Below the pieces are notes generated by a model. The model did no database searches. It was given only the letters and a program-made list of their open reading frames with translations, and was not told where the DNA came from. From Ascidiaceihabitans donghaensis (lineage in GTDB: Bacteria > Pseudomonadota > Alphaproteobacteria > Rhodobacterales > Rhodobacteraceae): 64,000 nt of DNA. The stretch lies in the NCBI RefSeq assembly GCF_900302465.1, contig NZ_OMOR01000001.1, forward strand, positions 2,884,729-2,948,728, read 5' to 3'. Positions 55,017-63,134 of this stretch are shown here, piece after piece (position 1 is the stretch's first letter; every line of letters begins with the position of its first letter). Both the position numbers and the translations under genes were made by a program.

Positions 55017-57291
55017 CCTTCAACAATTCCCAAACCTTATGAGGGGTGAACGGCATATCGGCTTGCCGCACACCGCGTTCCCAAAGCGCATCTTGCACTG
55101 CATTTGCAACAGCGGCCAATGCCCCGACAGTTCCAGCTTCGCCACACCCCTTCATCCCCATGATGTTGGCGGTTGACGGGACTGGTACTGACGTAAAGTT
55201 AATATTGGGTACATCCTCGGCGCGCGGCAAGGCATAGTCCATGAACGTTGCCGTGAGCAATTGGCCATCTTCATCATACACAACATGCTCTGTGACGGCT
55301 TGCCCAATGCCTTGGACGACACCGCCATGCACTTGGCCCTCGGCCAGCATCGGATTGATAAGATTGCCAAAATCGTCAATCACGAAATAGCGGTCGGTGG
55401 TCACAACGCCTGTGTCCGGATCCACCACAACCTCTGTAACATGTGCGCCGTTGGGGAAGCTGCGTGCAGGCAGTGTGGTGCGTTCTTCATGCACCAAAAG
55501 ATCGTCACGACCCTTGTCGCGGGCCATCTCCGCAACCTCCAGCATGGTCGGGGTCAGGTTTGATCCATCTGCGCGAAAGCGTTCATCATCAAAGCTGATC
55601 TCAGATGCAGGCACGCCCATTTCGTCCGCCAAGAAAGCCGTGAAAGCGTCGATCATCGTCGAAACAGTGGCCAAAGTCGCCGTGTTTTGCACAGTGACGG
55701 ACCGTGAACCACCCGTGCCACCACCCTGTTTGATCAAATCACTGTCGCCTTGAATGACAAAAATCTGGTCTACCGGTATGCCGGTTTGGTCAGACAAGAA
55801 CTTCGCATAAACCGTTTCGTGGCCCTGCCCGTTCGATTGCGTGCCGACAAAAATATGCACGGTGCCATCGTCATTGAATTCAACGCGCGCGCTTTCGGAA
55901 GGATCGCCCAGAATGCTTTCGATATAATAGCAAAGACCTTGCCCCCGCAGCAGGCCTTTCTTGGCATCGGCTGCTTTACGCGCCTCAAATCCGTCACGGT
56001 CTGCGATCTCTGCGGCACGGTTCAGAAGCATGGGAAAGTCGCCAACATCGTATGTTTCGCCAGTGGCCGCCAGATAGGGGAATTGGTCAGGCTTGATGAA
56101 GTTGATCTGGCGCAATTCCCATGGGTCTACCCCCAATTCGCGCGCGGCACGGTCTATGACCCGCTCCAACACATAGATCGCTTCGGGTCGACCGGCGCCA
56201 CGATAGGCATCCACTTGCACCGTGTTTGTGAAATAACCGTTCACTTGCAACCACGTGGTTTGCACATCATAGACCCCCATCAAAACCCGCGAAAACAGCG
56301 TGGTTTGAATGGGTTGTCCGAATTGTGAATTGTAGGCACCCAAATTGACATGGCTATGAACGCGGTAGGCGGTGATCTTGTGGTTCTCGTCAAAGGCCAG
56401 CTCAGCCGTAGATGTCAAATCGCGCCCGCCATTGTCTGACAACATGGCCTCTGTCCGCTCGGACATCCAACGCACTGGACGCCCCAACTGGCGTGCAGCC
56501 TGTGCCACGGAAAACGGTTCTGGATAACCCATCGCCTTCATACCAAAGCCGCCGCCTGTGTCGGGGTTTGTCACATGCACGTCATCCGCATCCACCCCGA
56601 AGGCCGCAACCATTGCGTTTTTGGGCACCCAAACGCCTTGCCCGTTGATGGCCACATGCAACCGTCCATCACCCCAATGGGCATAGCACCCGCGCGGTTC
56701 CAGAGAGTTCACGATGACGCGGTTGTCCCCGACTTCAAGGCTGACCACATGTGCAGCGGCGTCAAAGGCCGCATTGGTGGCGGCTTCGTCGCCCATACCC
56801 CAGTCGAAGGCCACGTTGTCAGCGGCGCTGTCGTGCAAAGTTTCCCCGCCCGCGACCAAATCCATTTTTGCTGGCAACTCGTCATAGTCCAGCACGATAA
56901 GTTCAGCAGCGTCCCGGGCTTGCGCCAAAGTCTCCGCCACAATCAGGGCAATCGGCTCACCCACATACCGCAAACGGTCTTGCGCCAACATCGGGCGCAT
57001 CGTGGCGGCGCCTTTTGTGCCGTCGCGATTGTCGACCAGGGCACCCGCCATAGCGACGTTCATGCCAGCAGCTTCCAGATCCGCGCAGGTCAGAACCGCC
57101 TCGACACCATCCGCATCGCGTGCATCCGACACGTCCAGTTCCGTGATAACACCGTGGGCAATAGGTGAGCGGAAATAATACGCAAACAAAGCGTTTGCAG
57201 GGGCGATGTCATCAACATATCGTCCTGCACCGGTCAAAAAACGTACATCTTCAACACGTTTTGCCGATTGGCTTTTGCCGAATTTTTCCAT
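54994..57291 (-). CDS. Molybdopterin-binding large subunit, CO dehydrogenase/xanthine oxidase family (form II CoxL-like)
   Basis: A 765-residue Mo-hydroxylase large subunit. The active-site loop is AYRGAGR (362-368), the form II signature, instead of the form I AYRCSFR of true CO dehydrogenases. Other marks are the MEKFGKSQSAKRVEDVRFLTGAGRYVDDI start, TGGGFGMK near 250 and the late GCGEAGTVGA with the catalytic Glu. The FAD and iron-sulfur subunits are not next to it, so it must recruit them from elsewhere or work alone. The substrate is unknown (an aromatic aldehyde or N-heterocycle is possible). ATG 57291 has GAGGG upstream. Confidence 0.9.
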   Translation of the reverse strand: MEKFGKSQSAKRVEDVRFLTGAGRYVDDIAPANALFAYYFRSPIAHGVITELDVSDARDADGVEAVLTCADLEAAGMNVAMAGALVDNRDGTKGAATMRPMLAQDRLRYVGEPIALIVAETLAQARDAAELIVLDYDELPAKMDLVAGGETLHDSAADNVAFDWGMGDEAATNAAFDAAAHVVSLEVGDNRVIVNSLEPRGCYAHWGDGRLHVAINGQGVWVPKNAMVAAFGVDADDVHVTNPDTGGGFGMKAMGYPEPFSVAQAARQLGRPVRWMSERTEAMLSDNGGRDLTSTAELAFDENHKITAYRVHSHVNLGAYNSQFGQPIQTTLFSRVLMGVYDVQTTWLQVNGYFTNTVQVDAYRGAGRPEAIYVLERVIDRAARELGVDPWELRQINFIKPDQFPYLAATGETYDVGDFPMLLNRAAEIADRDGFEARKAADAKKGLLRGQGLCYYIESILGDPSESARVEFNDDGTVHIFVGTQSNGQGHETVYAKFLSDQTGIPVDQIFVIQGDSDLIKQGGGTGGSRSVTVQNTATLATVSTMIDAFTAFLADEMGVPASEISFDDERFRADGSNLTPTMLEVAEMARDKGRDDLLVHEERTTLPARSFPNGAHVTEVVVDPDTGVVTTDRYFVIDDFGNLINPMLAEGQVHGGVVQGIGQAVTEHVVYDEDGQLLTATFMDYALPRAEDVPNINFTSVPVPSTANIMGMKGCGEAGTVGALAAVANAVQDALWERGVRQADMPFTPHKVWELLKDGRIAAE

Positions 57292-57460
57292 TTCAACGCC
57301 CTCTGGTATCACTGCATAAGTCAGTGCGGACACTAGCCTCATTCCGCCGCATGTCCAGCCTGATAACATGACATCTTTGCGTCACTTCACGTCGAAAATA
57401 GAACAGACAGTGGCCCTGCATTTTTGAAAGCTGACCCTTAGATTAGAACAGGAGGATATC

Positions 57461-58339
57461 ATGCCCCGACCACTTCCCCTTGAGGACGGCAAGCTGTCTG
57501 CAGGGCACCGCGAACAGTATTGGGCCGATGGCTTTTTGTTTCCGTTGCAGGTGATGCCGGCGACAGAAGCTCAGGCATTGCGGTCTGAGTTGGAAAAAAT
57601 CGAACGTGACTGGCTGGAGGCGGACCTCCCCCTTCCGTTGAATACATACAAACGCGTCAATTCGCATTGCGTGATGCCTTTGGCGCATGGCATCGGATCA
57701 GATCCGCGTATTCTTGATGTGGTCGAAGGTGTGCTCGGTCCAAACATTATGGTCTATTCTGTCGAATTTTTCATCAAGGAACCCAAAACAACCCAAATCG
57801 TATCCATGCATCAGGACCTGACGTATTGGGGGCTTGGTGCCGTGGACGGGCTTGTGACGGCTTGGCTGTCCTTGTCACCCGCCACACCGGCATCCGGATG
57901 TATGGATTTTGTGAAAGGGTCACACAAAAACCCGATCTTGCCACATACCGATACATTTGACGACAACAACCTGCTCAGCCGTGGTCAAGAAGTGGCGGTT
58001 GAAGTGCGCGAAGGCGACAAACATCCGATCGAAATTCATCCCGGGCAAATCTCGTTGCATCATGGCCTGACAATCCACGGGTCAGGGCCGAACACCACCG
58101 ATGACAGGCGCATCGCGGCAGTGATCCGCTATTGCACGCCGGAAATTGCCCAACAAACAGGGGGCGAGGACTACGCGACACTGGTCCGGGGGGAAGATGT
58201 GCAAAAGAACTTCGTTCCCGTTCCCGCACCTTCAACTCTATTTAGCAAAGAAAGCCTTGAACTTTATCAACACATTCGCGCCGCTCAGGCCAAAGTCATG
58301 ATGAAAGGCGCAAAAGGCGAAACCGGGATGTACACATGA
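57461..58339 (+). CDS. Phytanoyl-CoA dioxygenase family Fe(II)/2-oxoglutarate enzyme (possible phosphonate hydroxylase)
   Basis: A 292-residue PhyH-family enzyme. Iron ligands are His117 and Asp119 (SMHQDLTYWG) and His206 (LTIHGSGPN), with an Arg in the DDRRIAAVIRY strand for 2-oxoglutarate. It is coupled by a four-base overlap to an HD-domain diiron protein. That gene order matches described two-enzyme systems in which a PhyH-type enzyme hydroxylates an aminoalkyl phosphonate and an HD oxygenase cleaves the C-P bond (PhnY/PhnZ, TmpA/TmpB). Size fits. The substrate cannot be read from sequence, and the phosphonate role is inference. Confidence 0.85.
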   Translation: MPRPLPLEDGKLSAGHREQYWADGFLFPLQVMPATEAQALRSELEKIERDWLEADLPLPLNTYKRVNSHCVMPLAHGIGSDPRILDVVEGVLGPNIMVYSVEFFIKEPKTTQIVSMHQDLTYWGLGAVDGLVTAWLSLSPATPASGCMDFVKGSHKNPILPHTDTFDDNNLLSRGQEVAVEVREGDKHPIEIHPGQISLHHGLTIHGSGPNTTDDRRIAAVIRYCTPEIAQQTGGEDYATLVRGEDVQKNFVPVPAPSTLFSKESLELYQHIRAAQAKVMMKGAKGETGMYT

Positions 58340-58932
58340 TGGATCGGGTCAATTTCACACAAATGAAAGACGGCACCAAAGCAGAGTACGACTTTCTGAC
58401 AAAACACGAAACAGAGCACACCAAAGGCACGGCGGATCGTTTGCTGAAAGCGTTGGTCGATCTTGATGAAGGCCTTTCAGGCTACCAGATCACGCGGCTT
58501 GGGCATTCGCTGCAATCGGCAACACGGGCACACCGTGATGGCGCGGATATCGATTGGGTGGTGTCCACGCTCTTGCATGACATCGGCGATATCTATGCGC
58601 CCTACAATCACGACGAATACGCCGCCACGATCCTGCGTCCATTTGTACGTGAACAATGCAGCTGGTGCGTGCAAACTCATGGCGATTTTCAAATGATCTA
58701 TTACGGGCACCATGTGGGGGGAAACCCTGACAAACGGGACGCGCACAAAGGGCATATCTATTTTGACGACTGCGCCACCTTTTGTGAACGCTGGGACCAG
58801 TCAAGCTTTGACCCCGACTACGACACGTTGCCAATCGAATTCTTCACACCAATTGTGCACGAGGTTTTCGCGCGCACGCCCTATGATCCCGACGTCATCA
58901 AACCCGGCATCCGCGCACCGCTAACACGCTAA
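58336..58932 (+). CDS. HD-domain protein, PhnZ-type mixed-valent diiron oxygenase candidate
   Basis: A 198-residue HD protein. Aligning by eye to PhnZ gives a complete six-ligand diiron set: His57, His81, Asp82, His92, His115 and Asp154, with matching spacing (His57 to His81 is 24 residues, as in PhnZ His34 to His58). The segment LGHSLQSATRAHRDGAD around His57 also parallels PhnZ. At the positions of PhnZ's substrate-contacting Tyr24 and Glu27 this protein has Leu47 and Tyr50, so a different substrate is likely. It is coupled to the upstream PhyH enzyme by ATGA. Predicted role: oxidative C-P (or C-C) cleavage in the cytoplasm. Confidence 0.8.
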   Translation: MMDRVNFTQMKDGTKAEYDFLTKHETEHTKGTADRLLKALVDLDEGLSGYQITRLGHSLQSATRAHRDGADIDWVVSTLLHDIGDIYAPYNHDEYAATILRPFVREQCSWCVQTHGDFQMIYYGHHVGGNPDKRDAHKGHIYFDDCATFCERWDQSSFDPDYDTLPIEFFTPIVHEVFARTPYDPDVIKPGIRAPLTR

Positions 58933-58958
58933 GGGCGCACCGGCACCGATACGCCCTT
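58931..58958 (+). terminator. Hairpin after the HD oxygenase gene
   Basis: AAGGGCG (58931-58937) pairs with CGCCCTT (58952-58958) around a 14-base loop, followed by TCCTTTCG. It starts at the stop codon of the HD gene and is a plausible terminator with a poor T tract. Confidence 0.5.
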
Positions 58959-58973
58959 TCCTTTCGCTCAAAA

Positions 58974-59001
58974 TACTTCGGGGTCCGGGGCAGCGCCCCG
59001 G
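58974..59001. repeat. REP-like palindromic element in the convergent gap
   Basis: Sequence TACTTCGGGGTCCGGGGCAG leads into a perfect hairpin CCGGGGC-AGC-GCCCCGG (58985-59001). Elements of this shape (ATACTTCGGGG plus GC-rich hairpin) are scattered between convergent genes in Rhodobacterales. Only one copy was noticed here. It lies between the HD gene and the 3' end of gcdH. Confidence 0.5.
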
Positions 59002-59016
59002 TCCTGAGTTAACCTA

Positions 59017-60240
59017 TCAGAAGAACGCCTGAATACCGGTTTGGGCGCGGCCCAAAATCAACGCATGCACATCATGTGTGCCCTCATAGGTGTTCACGGT
59101 TTCCAAGTTCATCATATGACGCATGACCTGAAACTCGCCCGAAATGCCGTTGCCGCCATGCATGTCACGCGACATACGCGCAACGTCCAAAGCCTTTCCG
59201 CAGTTGTTGCGTTTGACGATGGAAATCATCTCGGGGGCCGCTTGGGCCGCGTCCATCAAGCGTCCAACTTGCAAAGCACCTTGTAAGCCCAGCGCGATTT
59301 CCGTTTGCATGTCTGCCAGTTTTTTCTGGAACAACTGTGTGCCTGCCAAGGGCTTGTTGAACTGCTTGCGATCCAGTCCGTACTGACGCGCCGCATGCCA
59401 GCAAAACTCAGCCGCCCCCATGGCGCCCCATGCAATGCCGTACCGCGCACGGTTCAAACAACCAAACGGACCTTTCAAACCGGAAACATTGGGCAACAAA
59501 GCATCTTCGCCAACCTCAACGCCCTCCATGACAATTTCGCCCGTAATCGAGGCCCGCAACGACAATTTGTTGCCGATCTTCGGGGCGGACAAACCTTTCA
59601 TGCCTTTTTCCAGAACAAAACCGCGGATGCGACCGTCATGCGCTTCGGATTTGGCCCAGACCACAAAAACATCCGCGATAGGCGCGTTTGAAATCCACAT
59701 CTTGGACCCCGAAATCACGTATCCGCCGTCTGTCTTTTTTGCCACGGTCTTCATGCCAGCAGGATCGGATCCCGCATCAGGTTCAGTCAGACCAAAGCAG
59801 CCGATGAATTCACCAGAAGCCAGCTTTGGCAAGTACTTCATGCGTTGTTCTTCAGAGCCGTAGGCATAGATTGGATACATCACCAAAGACGATTGCACAG
59901 ACATCATCGAGCGGTAACCGCTATCGATACGTTCGACTTCGCGAGCGACCAAGCCGTAAGATACATACGATCCGCCAAGGCCGCCATATTGCTCTGGCAA
60001 CGTGACACCCAACAAGCCCATTTCACCCATTTCGCGGAAGATGGAAGAATCGGTTTCCTCGTTGGCGAACGCATTGATCACACGCGGTGCCAGTTTTTCC
60101 GTCGCATAAGCCTTTGCCGAAGCCTGGATCATACGCTCATCTTCGCTAAGCTGGGTGCTCAGGCGAAAAGGATCTTCCCAATCAAAGCTACCCAAGTCCG
60201 GTTGATCTTTCGCTTTCAGAACTTTTGCTTCTATGTTCAT
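59017..60240 (-). CDS. gcdH: Glutaryl-CoA dehydrogenase
   Basis: An acyl-CoA dehydrogenase of 407 residues that oxidises and decarboxylates glutaryl-CoA to crotonyl-CoA in lysine/tryptophan degradation. FAD and substrate marks: [39 protein letters not shown], and the C-terminal catalytic Glu in [20 protein letters not shown]. The wording matches GcdH better than short-chain homologues, including the early [20 protein letters not shown] start. ATG 60240 has AGGAAG upstream. The divergent LysR gene is a likely regulator. Confidence 0.93.
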   Translation of the reverse strand: MNIEAKVLKAKDQPDLGSFDWEDPFRLSTQLSEDERMIQASAKAYATEKLAPRVINAFANEETDSSIFREMGEMGLLGVTLPEQYGGLGGSYVSYGLVAREVERIDSGYRSMMSVQSSLVMYPIYAYGSEEQRMKYLPKLASGEFIGCFGLTEPDAGSDPAGMKTVAKKTDGGYVISGSKMWISNAPIADVFVVWAKSEAHDGRIRGFVLEKGMKGLSAPKIGNKLSLRASITGEIVMEGVEVGEDALLPNVSGLKGPFGCLNRARYGIAWGAMGAAEFCWHAARQYGLDRKQFNKPLAGTQLFQKKLADMQTEIALGLQGALQVGRLMDAAQAAPEMISIVKRNNCGKALDVARMSRDMHGGNGISGEFQVMRHMMNLETVNTYEGTHDVHALILGRAQTGIQAFF

Positions 60241-60341
60241 GGTGTGCTTCCTAAATAAATTCCGCTTTGGGGCATGATACGCGGGGTAACAAATAAACAC
60301 CAATGCCAAGTGATCCTGAATAGCATGAGGAAAACGCATCA

Positions 60342-61232
60342 ATGAAGATATCCCGCCGCAATGTTCCATCGACGGCAGCACTGATGTGTCTGGATGCCGT
60401 GGCGCAACACGGCAGCGCCACGGCCGCCGCTCAGGTGCTGGCCCTGACGCAAAGCGCTGTCAGCCGGCAACTGAAATCCTTGGAACAGCAACTGCGCGTA
60501 ACGTTGGTTGAAAAAGACGGGCGCGGGCTGCGGCTAACAGCGGTCGGCCAACGCTACGCACATTCCGTACACAGCATTTTGTCCGATTTGAACGAAGCCA
60601 CATTAACGGCACGGGACACCCCGCAGGCCCATACGCTTGAGCTGGCTATTTTGCCGGGCTTTGGCATGCACTGGCTTGCGCCAAGGTTGTCTGATTTTGC
60701 AGCAAAGCATCCCGAGATCACCCTGAACCTTGCGACCCGCTTTGCCCCCTTCGACTTTCGCGCGGCACGCTTCGATGCAGCAATTCACTTTGGGCGCGAA
60801 GATTGGGCCAGCGCACAACATATGGCGCTGATGGCCGAAACAGTGGTGCCTGTCTGTGCGCCAGATCTGGTCGATGGCGACCTTCTTTCACCGACAGAAT
60901 TGTTGCGACATCCTTTGTTGCATCTGGACACACGGTCCAAAGGCTGGATGCGATGGTTTCAGGCGCGAGGCGTAAACGACACGCTTCCAACGGGCATGGT
61001 TTTTGACCAGTTTTCCACAATGGCACAGGCGGCCATTCATGGGGCTGGGATCGCGCTGCTGCCCGACTTTGTCGCTGAGCCACATTTGAAAAGCGGTCAG
61101 TTGAAGCTGGCCGCATCAGGCACGTCGCAAAGCATAGGCGCATATTTTTTGGTCTGGCCGCCTGAACGCACAGACTTCTCCCCACTGGATGCGTTCCGCA
61201 CATGGCTCGCGGCACAAACGTCGTCAGAATAA
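60342..61232 (+). CDS. LysR-family regulator (GcvA-like), likely regulator of gcdH
   Basis: A 296-residue LysR protein. The helix-turn-helix is [41 protein letters not shown] GcvA-type effector domain follows ([52 protein letters not shown]). It is divergent from gcdH with 101 bases between, which suggests control by glutarate or glutaryl-CoA; that is inference. Confidence 0.88.
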   Translation: MKISRRNVPSTAALMCLDAVAQHGSATAAAQVLALTQSAVSRQLKSLEQQLRVTLVEKDGRGLRLTAVGQRYAHSVHSILSDLNEATLTARDTPQAHTLELAILPGFGMHWLAPRLSDFAAKHPEITLNLATRFAPFDFRAARFDAAIHFGREDWASAQHMALMAETVVPVCAPDLVDGDLLSPTELLRHPLLHLDTRSKGWMRWFQARGVNDTLPTGMVFDQFSTMAQAAIHGAGIALLPDFVAEPHLKSGQLKLAASGTSQSIGAYFLVWPPERTDFSPLDAFRTWLAAQTSSE

Positions 61233-61339
61233 GGGAAATGCCGCATGTCCGGCCAAGACGTGCCTCATTCGCGCCTTATTCCCCAAGTAGCGACAATTGT
61301 ATGTTTTTACGGGTGGGGCCGGAACGCAAAGGAAATACT

Positions 61340-61687
61340 ATGCTGCGAAAAATCGCATGTCTTGCTGCTGTGGCGGGTGCCTTCATCTCTACGCCGACTT
61401 ATGCTGCTGAACACAACATTCTGGTGCTGCCAACGGCCTATTTTCCACAGACATCTTATGTGTCTGCTGGCGATACCCTGGAATTTGCCAACAGCTCTTT
61501 GGAAACGATCACCGTCACATCTGTCGACGGCGAATGGACAACTGGTCCGCTTGGTCCGGAACAAAGTGCCACGATCGTCGTAACCGCCGGTATGAGCCGT
61601 GATTTCATCCATGAAGGTGTCACGGACGAAAACGGCGATCCTGCCGTCACCGGTATCATTGAATTCGGCTCTGCACCTTTGAAATAA
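61340..61687 (+). CDS. Small exported beta-rich protein (cupredoxin-like outline)
   Basis: A 115-residue protein with a signal peptide (MLRKIACLAAVAGAFISTPTYA) and a mature part of about 93 residues dominated by beta strands (YFPQTSYVSAGDTLEFANSSLETITVTSVDGEW). The arrangement 'SAGDTLEFANSS' recalls cupredoxins, but the copper-ligand Cys/Met loop is absent, so copper binding is unlikely. ATG 61340 has AAAGGAA upstream. Function unknown. Confidence 0.65.
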   Translation: MLRKIACLAAVAGAFISTPTYAAEHNILVLPTAYFPQTSYVSAGDTLEFANSSLETITVTSVDGEWTTGPLGPEQSATIVVTAGMSRDFIHEGVTDENGDPAVTGIIEFGSAPLK

Positions 61688-61747
61688 CGCTTTTGCGTTT
61701 CATCTCGAATGCGCCGTTTGCCGAATGCAGGACACGGCATGTTAGTT

Positions 61748-62419
61748 TCACGCGGACAGCGGTTCAATCAACTGCGCACCACTTGCCCTGTTGGAATTCA
61801 CAGCACGGTCCACACGGTGCCAGCGCAACGTATCTTCTGGGGCGGCCCGCATCAGCGTGGCGGCCCCTTTGCCTTGTTCACCCAGCCACTTGGGCACCTG
61901 ATTTTGTTCCAGAACAACCGGCATCCGGTGATGAACAGCTGACATCGCAACATTTGCAGCCACAGTGACCGCCGCACAGGTGCGGATCGGTGCGGCCGTG
62001 TCAGCGCCCGCCCAGTCCTGCCAAACGGCCGCAAACATCAAGGGCGCCTCATCACGGCGGGTGATGTACCAAGGATCGCGCGCACCGTCCGCTCCTTTTG
62101 TCCACTCATAGAACCCCGTCGCCACAATGATGCCCCGCCTTTCGCGACAGGCCGTGCGAAAGGCGGGTTTGTCCGCGATTGTTTCCCCGCGTGCGTTGAT
62201 CAATAGCGGGCCCTCGTTTGGGTTTTTGTACCAGTTTGGAATAAGCCCCCACCGCATGGCTTCCAATCGACGCTGTTCCATCTGGGACGTAATCACATGG
62301 ACCAGCGTTGTCGGGCACACATTGAAGTTGGGCACATCCGGCAGATCGTTAGACGGCGCCGCCGCAAACAATTGTGCCATCGCATCATTTGGTAAGGTTA
62401 TGGCAAAGCGTCCACACAT
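61748..62419 (-). CDS. SRAP (HMCES/YedK) abasic-site processing protein
   Basis: A 223-residue SOS-response-associated peptidase family protein. The catalytic Cys2 (MCGRFA) is exposed after Met removal and would form a DNA-protein crosslink at abasic sites in single-stranded DNA. The remaining signatures are present: RWGLIPNWYK, INARGETI, GFYEWTK (active-site Glu) and HHRMPVVL (active-site His). Length is normal. Confidence 0.95.
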   Translation of the reverse strand: MCGRFAITLPNDAMAQLFAAAPSNDLPDVPNFNVCPTTLVHVITSQMEQRRLEAMRWGLIPNWYKNPNEGPLLINARGETIADKPAFRTACRERRGIIVATGFYEWTKGADGARDPWYITRRDEAPLMFAAVWQDWAGADTAAPIRTCAAVTVAANVAMSAVHHRMPVVLEQNQVPKWLGEQGKGAATLMRAAPEDTLRWHRVDRAVNSNRASGAQLIEPLSA

Positions 62420-62470
62420 GGGATGTTTCTACTGCGAAAGCGGTGCAACCTCAACGCAACAGCGCCATGT

Positions 62471-62488
62471 GGTGTGCCAAGGCACACC
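62471..62488. repeat. Perfect inverted repeat after the acetyltransferase gene
   Basis: GGTGTGCC-AA-GGCACACC directly follows the minus-strand acetyltransferase stop. It may be a terminator without T tract or a protein site. A related repeat (GGTGCACC-TT-GGTGCACC) lies at 63108-63125. Confidence 0.6.
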
Positions 62489-63016
62489 TTACGGCTGCGA
62501 CGGACGGGACATCTCAAATACGTATTCTGTTAGGCCAACTATTTCCACGTCAGGCCCCAAAGTACCGACGCGCGGCCATCCCAAATGCTGTAACAGCGCT
62601 TGGGCGCGCCGGTTACGGGCATCGGTAATTGCCACGACTTTGGCGACATCCGTTTGTGCAAAAATCCAGTTGACGACTAATTGAACTGCGGCAAACCCAA
62701 GTCCACGCCCCTGACGTGTCCGCGATAGGGTGATGCCCAATTCGGCTTCAGTGCCTTGCGCGTTCACATGCAATCCGCAATCGCCAATCAGCTGATCATC
62801 ATGTGTCTGAGCGATGCCAATCTGGCACCACCCCCCGGGCTTAGGCAGGGGGCCAGTTTGCATATCCGTTAGAAACCTCAAACATTGTGCGTCGGTCATA
62901 TCCGTCCAACCTTGAAACTCTGCTACAACCGGGTCTTGCCGATAAGCTTGGAACGCAGCCAAGTCCCGCGGGGTAAGACGGCGCAACCTGACCTGATGGT
63001 CTTGGCAAATTGTCAT
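62489..63016 (-). CDS. GNAT-family N-acetyltransferase (RimJ/RimL type)
   Basis: A 175-residue acetyltransferase. The start VRLRRLTPRDLAAFQAYRQDPVVAEFQGW is the RimJ/RimL-type N-terminal strand-helix. The acetyl-CoA loop is SRTRQGRGLGFAAVQLVVNWIF (Q/RxxGxG/A), and the C-terminal ITDARNRRAQALLQHLGW segment is the usual 'N...S...LEKLGF' equivalent. ATG 63016 was preferred over an upstream start that adds 36 residues without family match. The substrate is unknown. Confidence 0.87.
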   Translation of the reverse strand: MTICQDHQVRLRRLTPRDLAAFQAYRQDPVVAEFQGWTDMTDAQCLRFLTDMQTGPLPKPGGWCQIGIAQTHDDQLIGDCGLHVNAQGTEAELGITLSRTRQGRGLGFAAVQLVVNWIFAQTDVAKVVAITDARNRRAQALLQHLGWPRVGTLGPDVEIVGLTEYVFEMSRPSQP

Positions 63017-63057
63017 CGCGTGTGCCCTTTCCAAAGGTGCAGCTTGGGTCGCCAAAG

Positions 63058-63126
63058 CAAAATGCCCCACATCTACTTGAGGCGGGGCATCTATTGTTGG
63101 CGCGTAAGGTGCACCTTGGTGCACCT
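63058..63126 (-). terminator. Terminator region downstream of the 5'-nucleotidase gene
   Basis: On the minus strand the gene stop (63135) is followed by AGGTGCACC-AA-GGTGCACCT (63107-63126, perfect). Then comes a second hairpin, ATGCCCC to GGGGCAT, ending in TTTTGCTTTGG (about 63058-63092). The second has a T-rich tail and is the better terminator. Confidence 0.65.
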
Positions 63127-63134
63127 CCGATTGG

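Noticed and set aside
54994-57291. CO dehydrogenase (form I coxL)
   Set aside because: The active-site loop is AYRGAGR rather than AYRCSFR and the partner subunits are absent, so only a form II CoxL-like call is supported.
61340-61687. Cupredoxin electron carrier
   Set aside because: The mature protein has no Cys and no His-Cys-His-Met copper loop.
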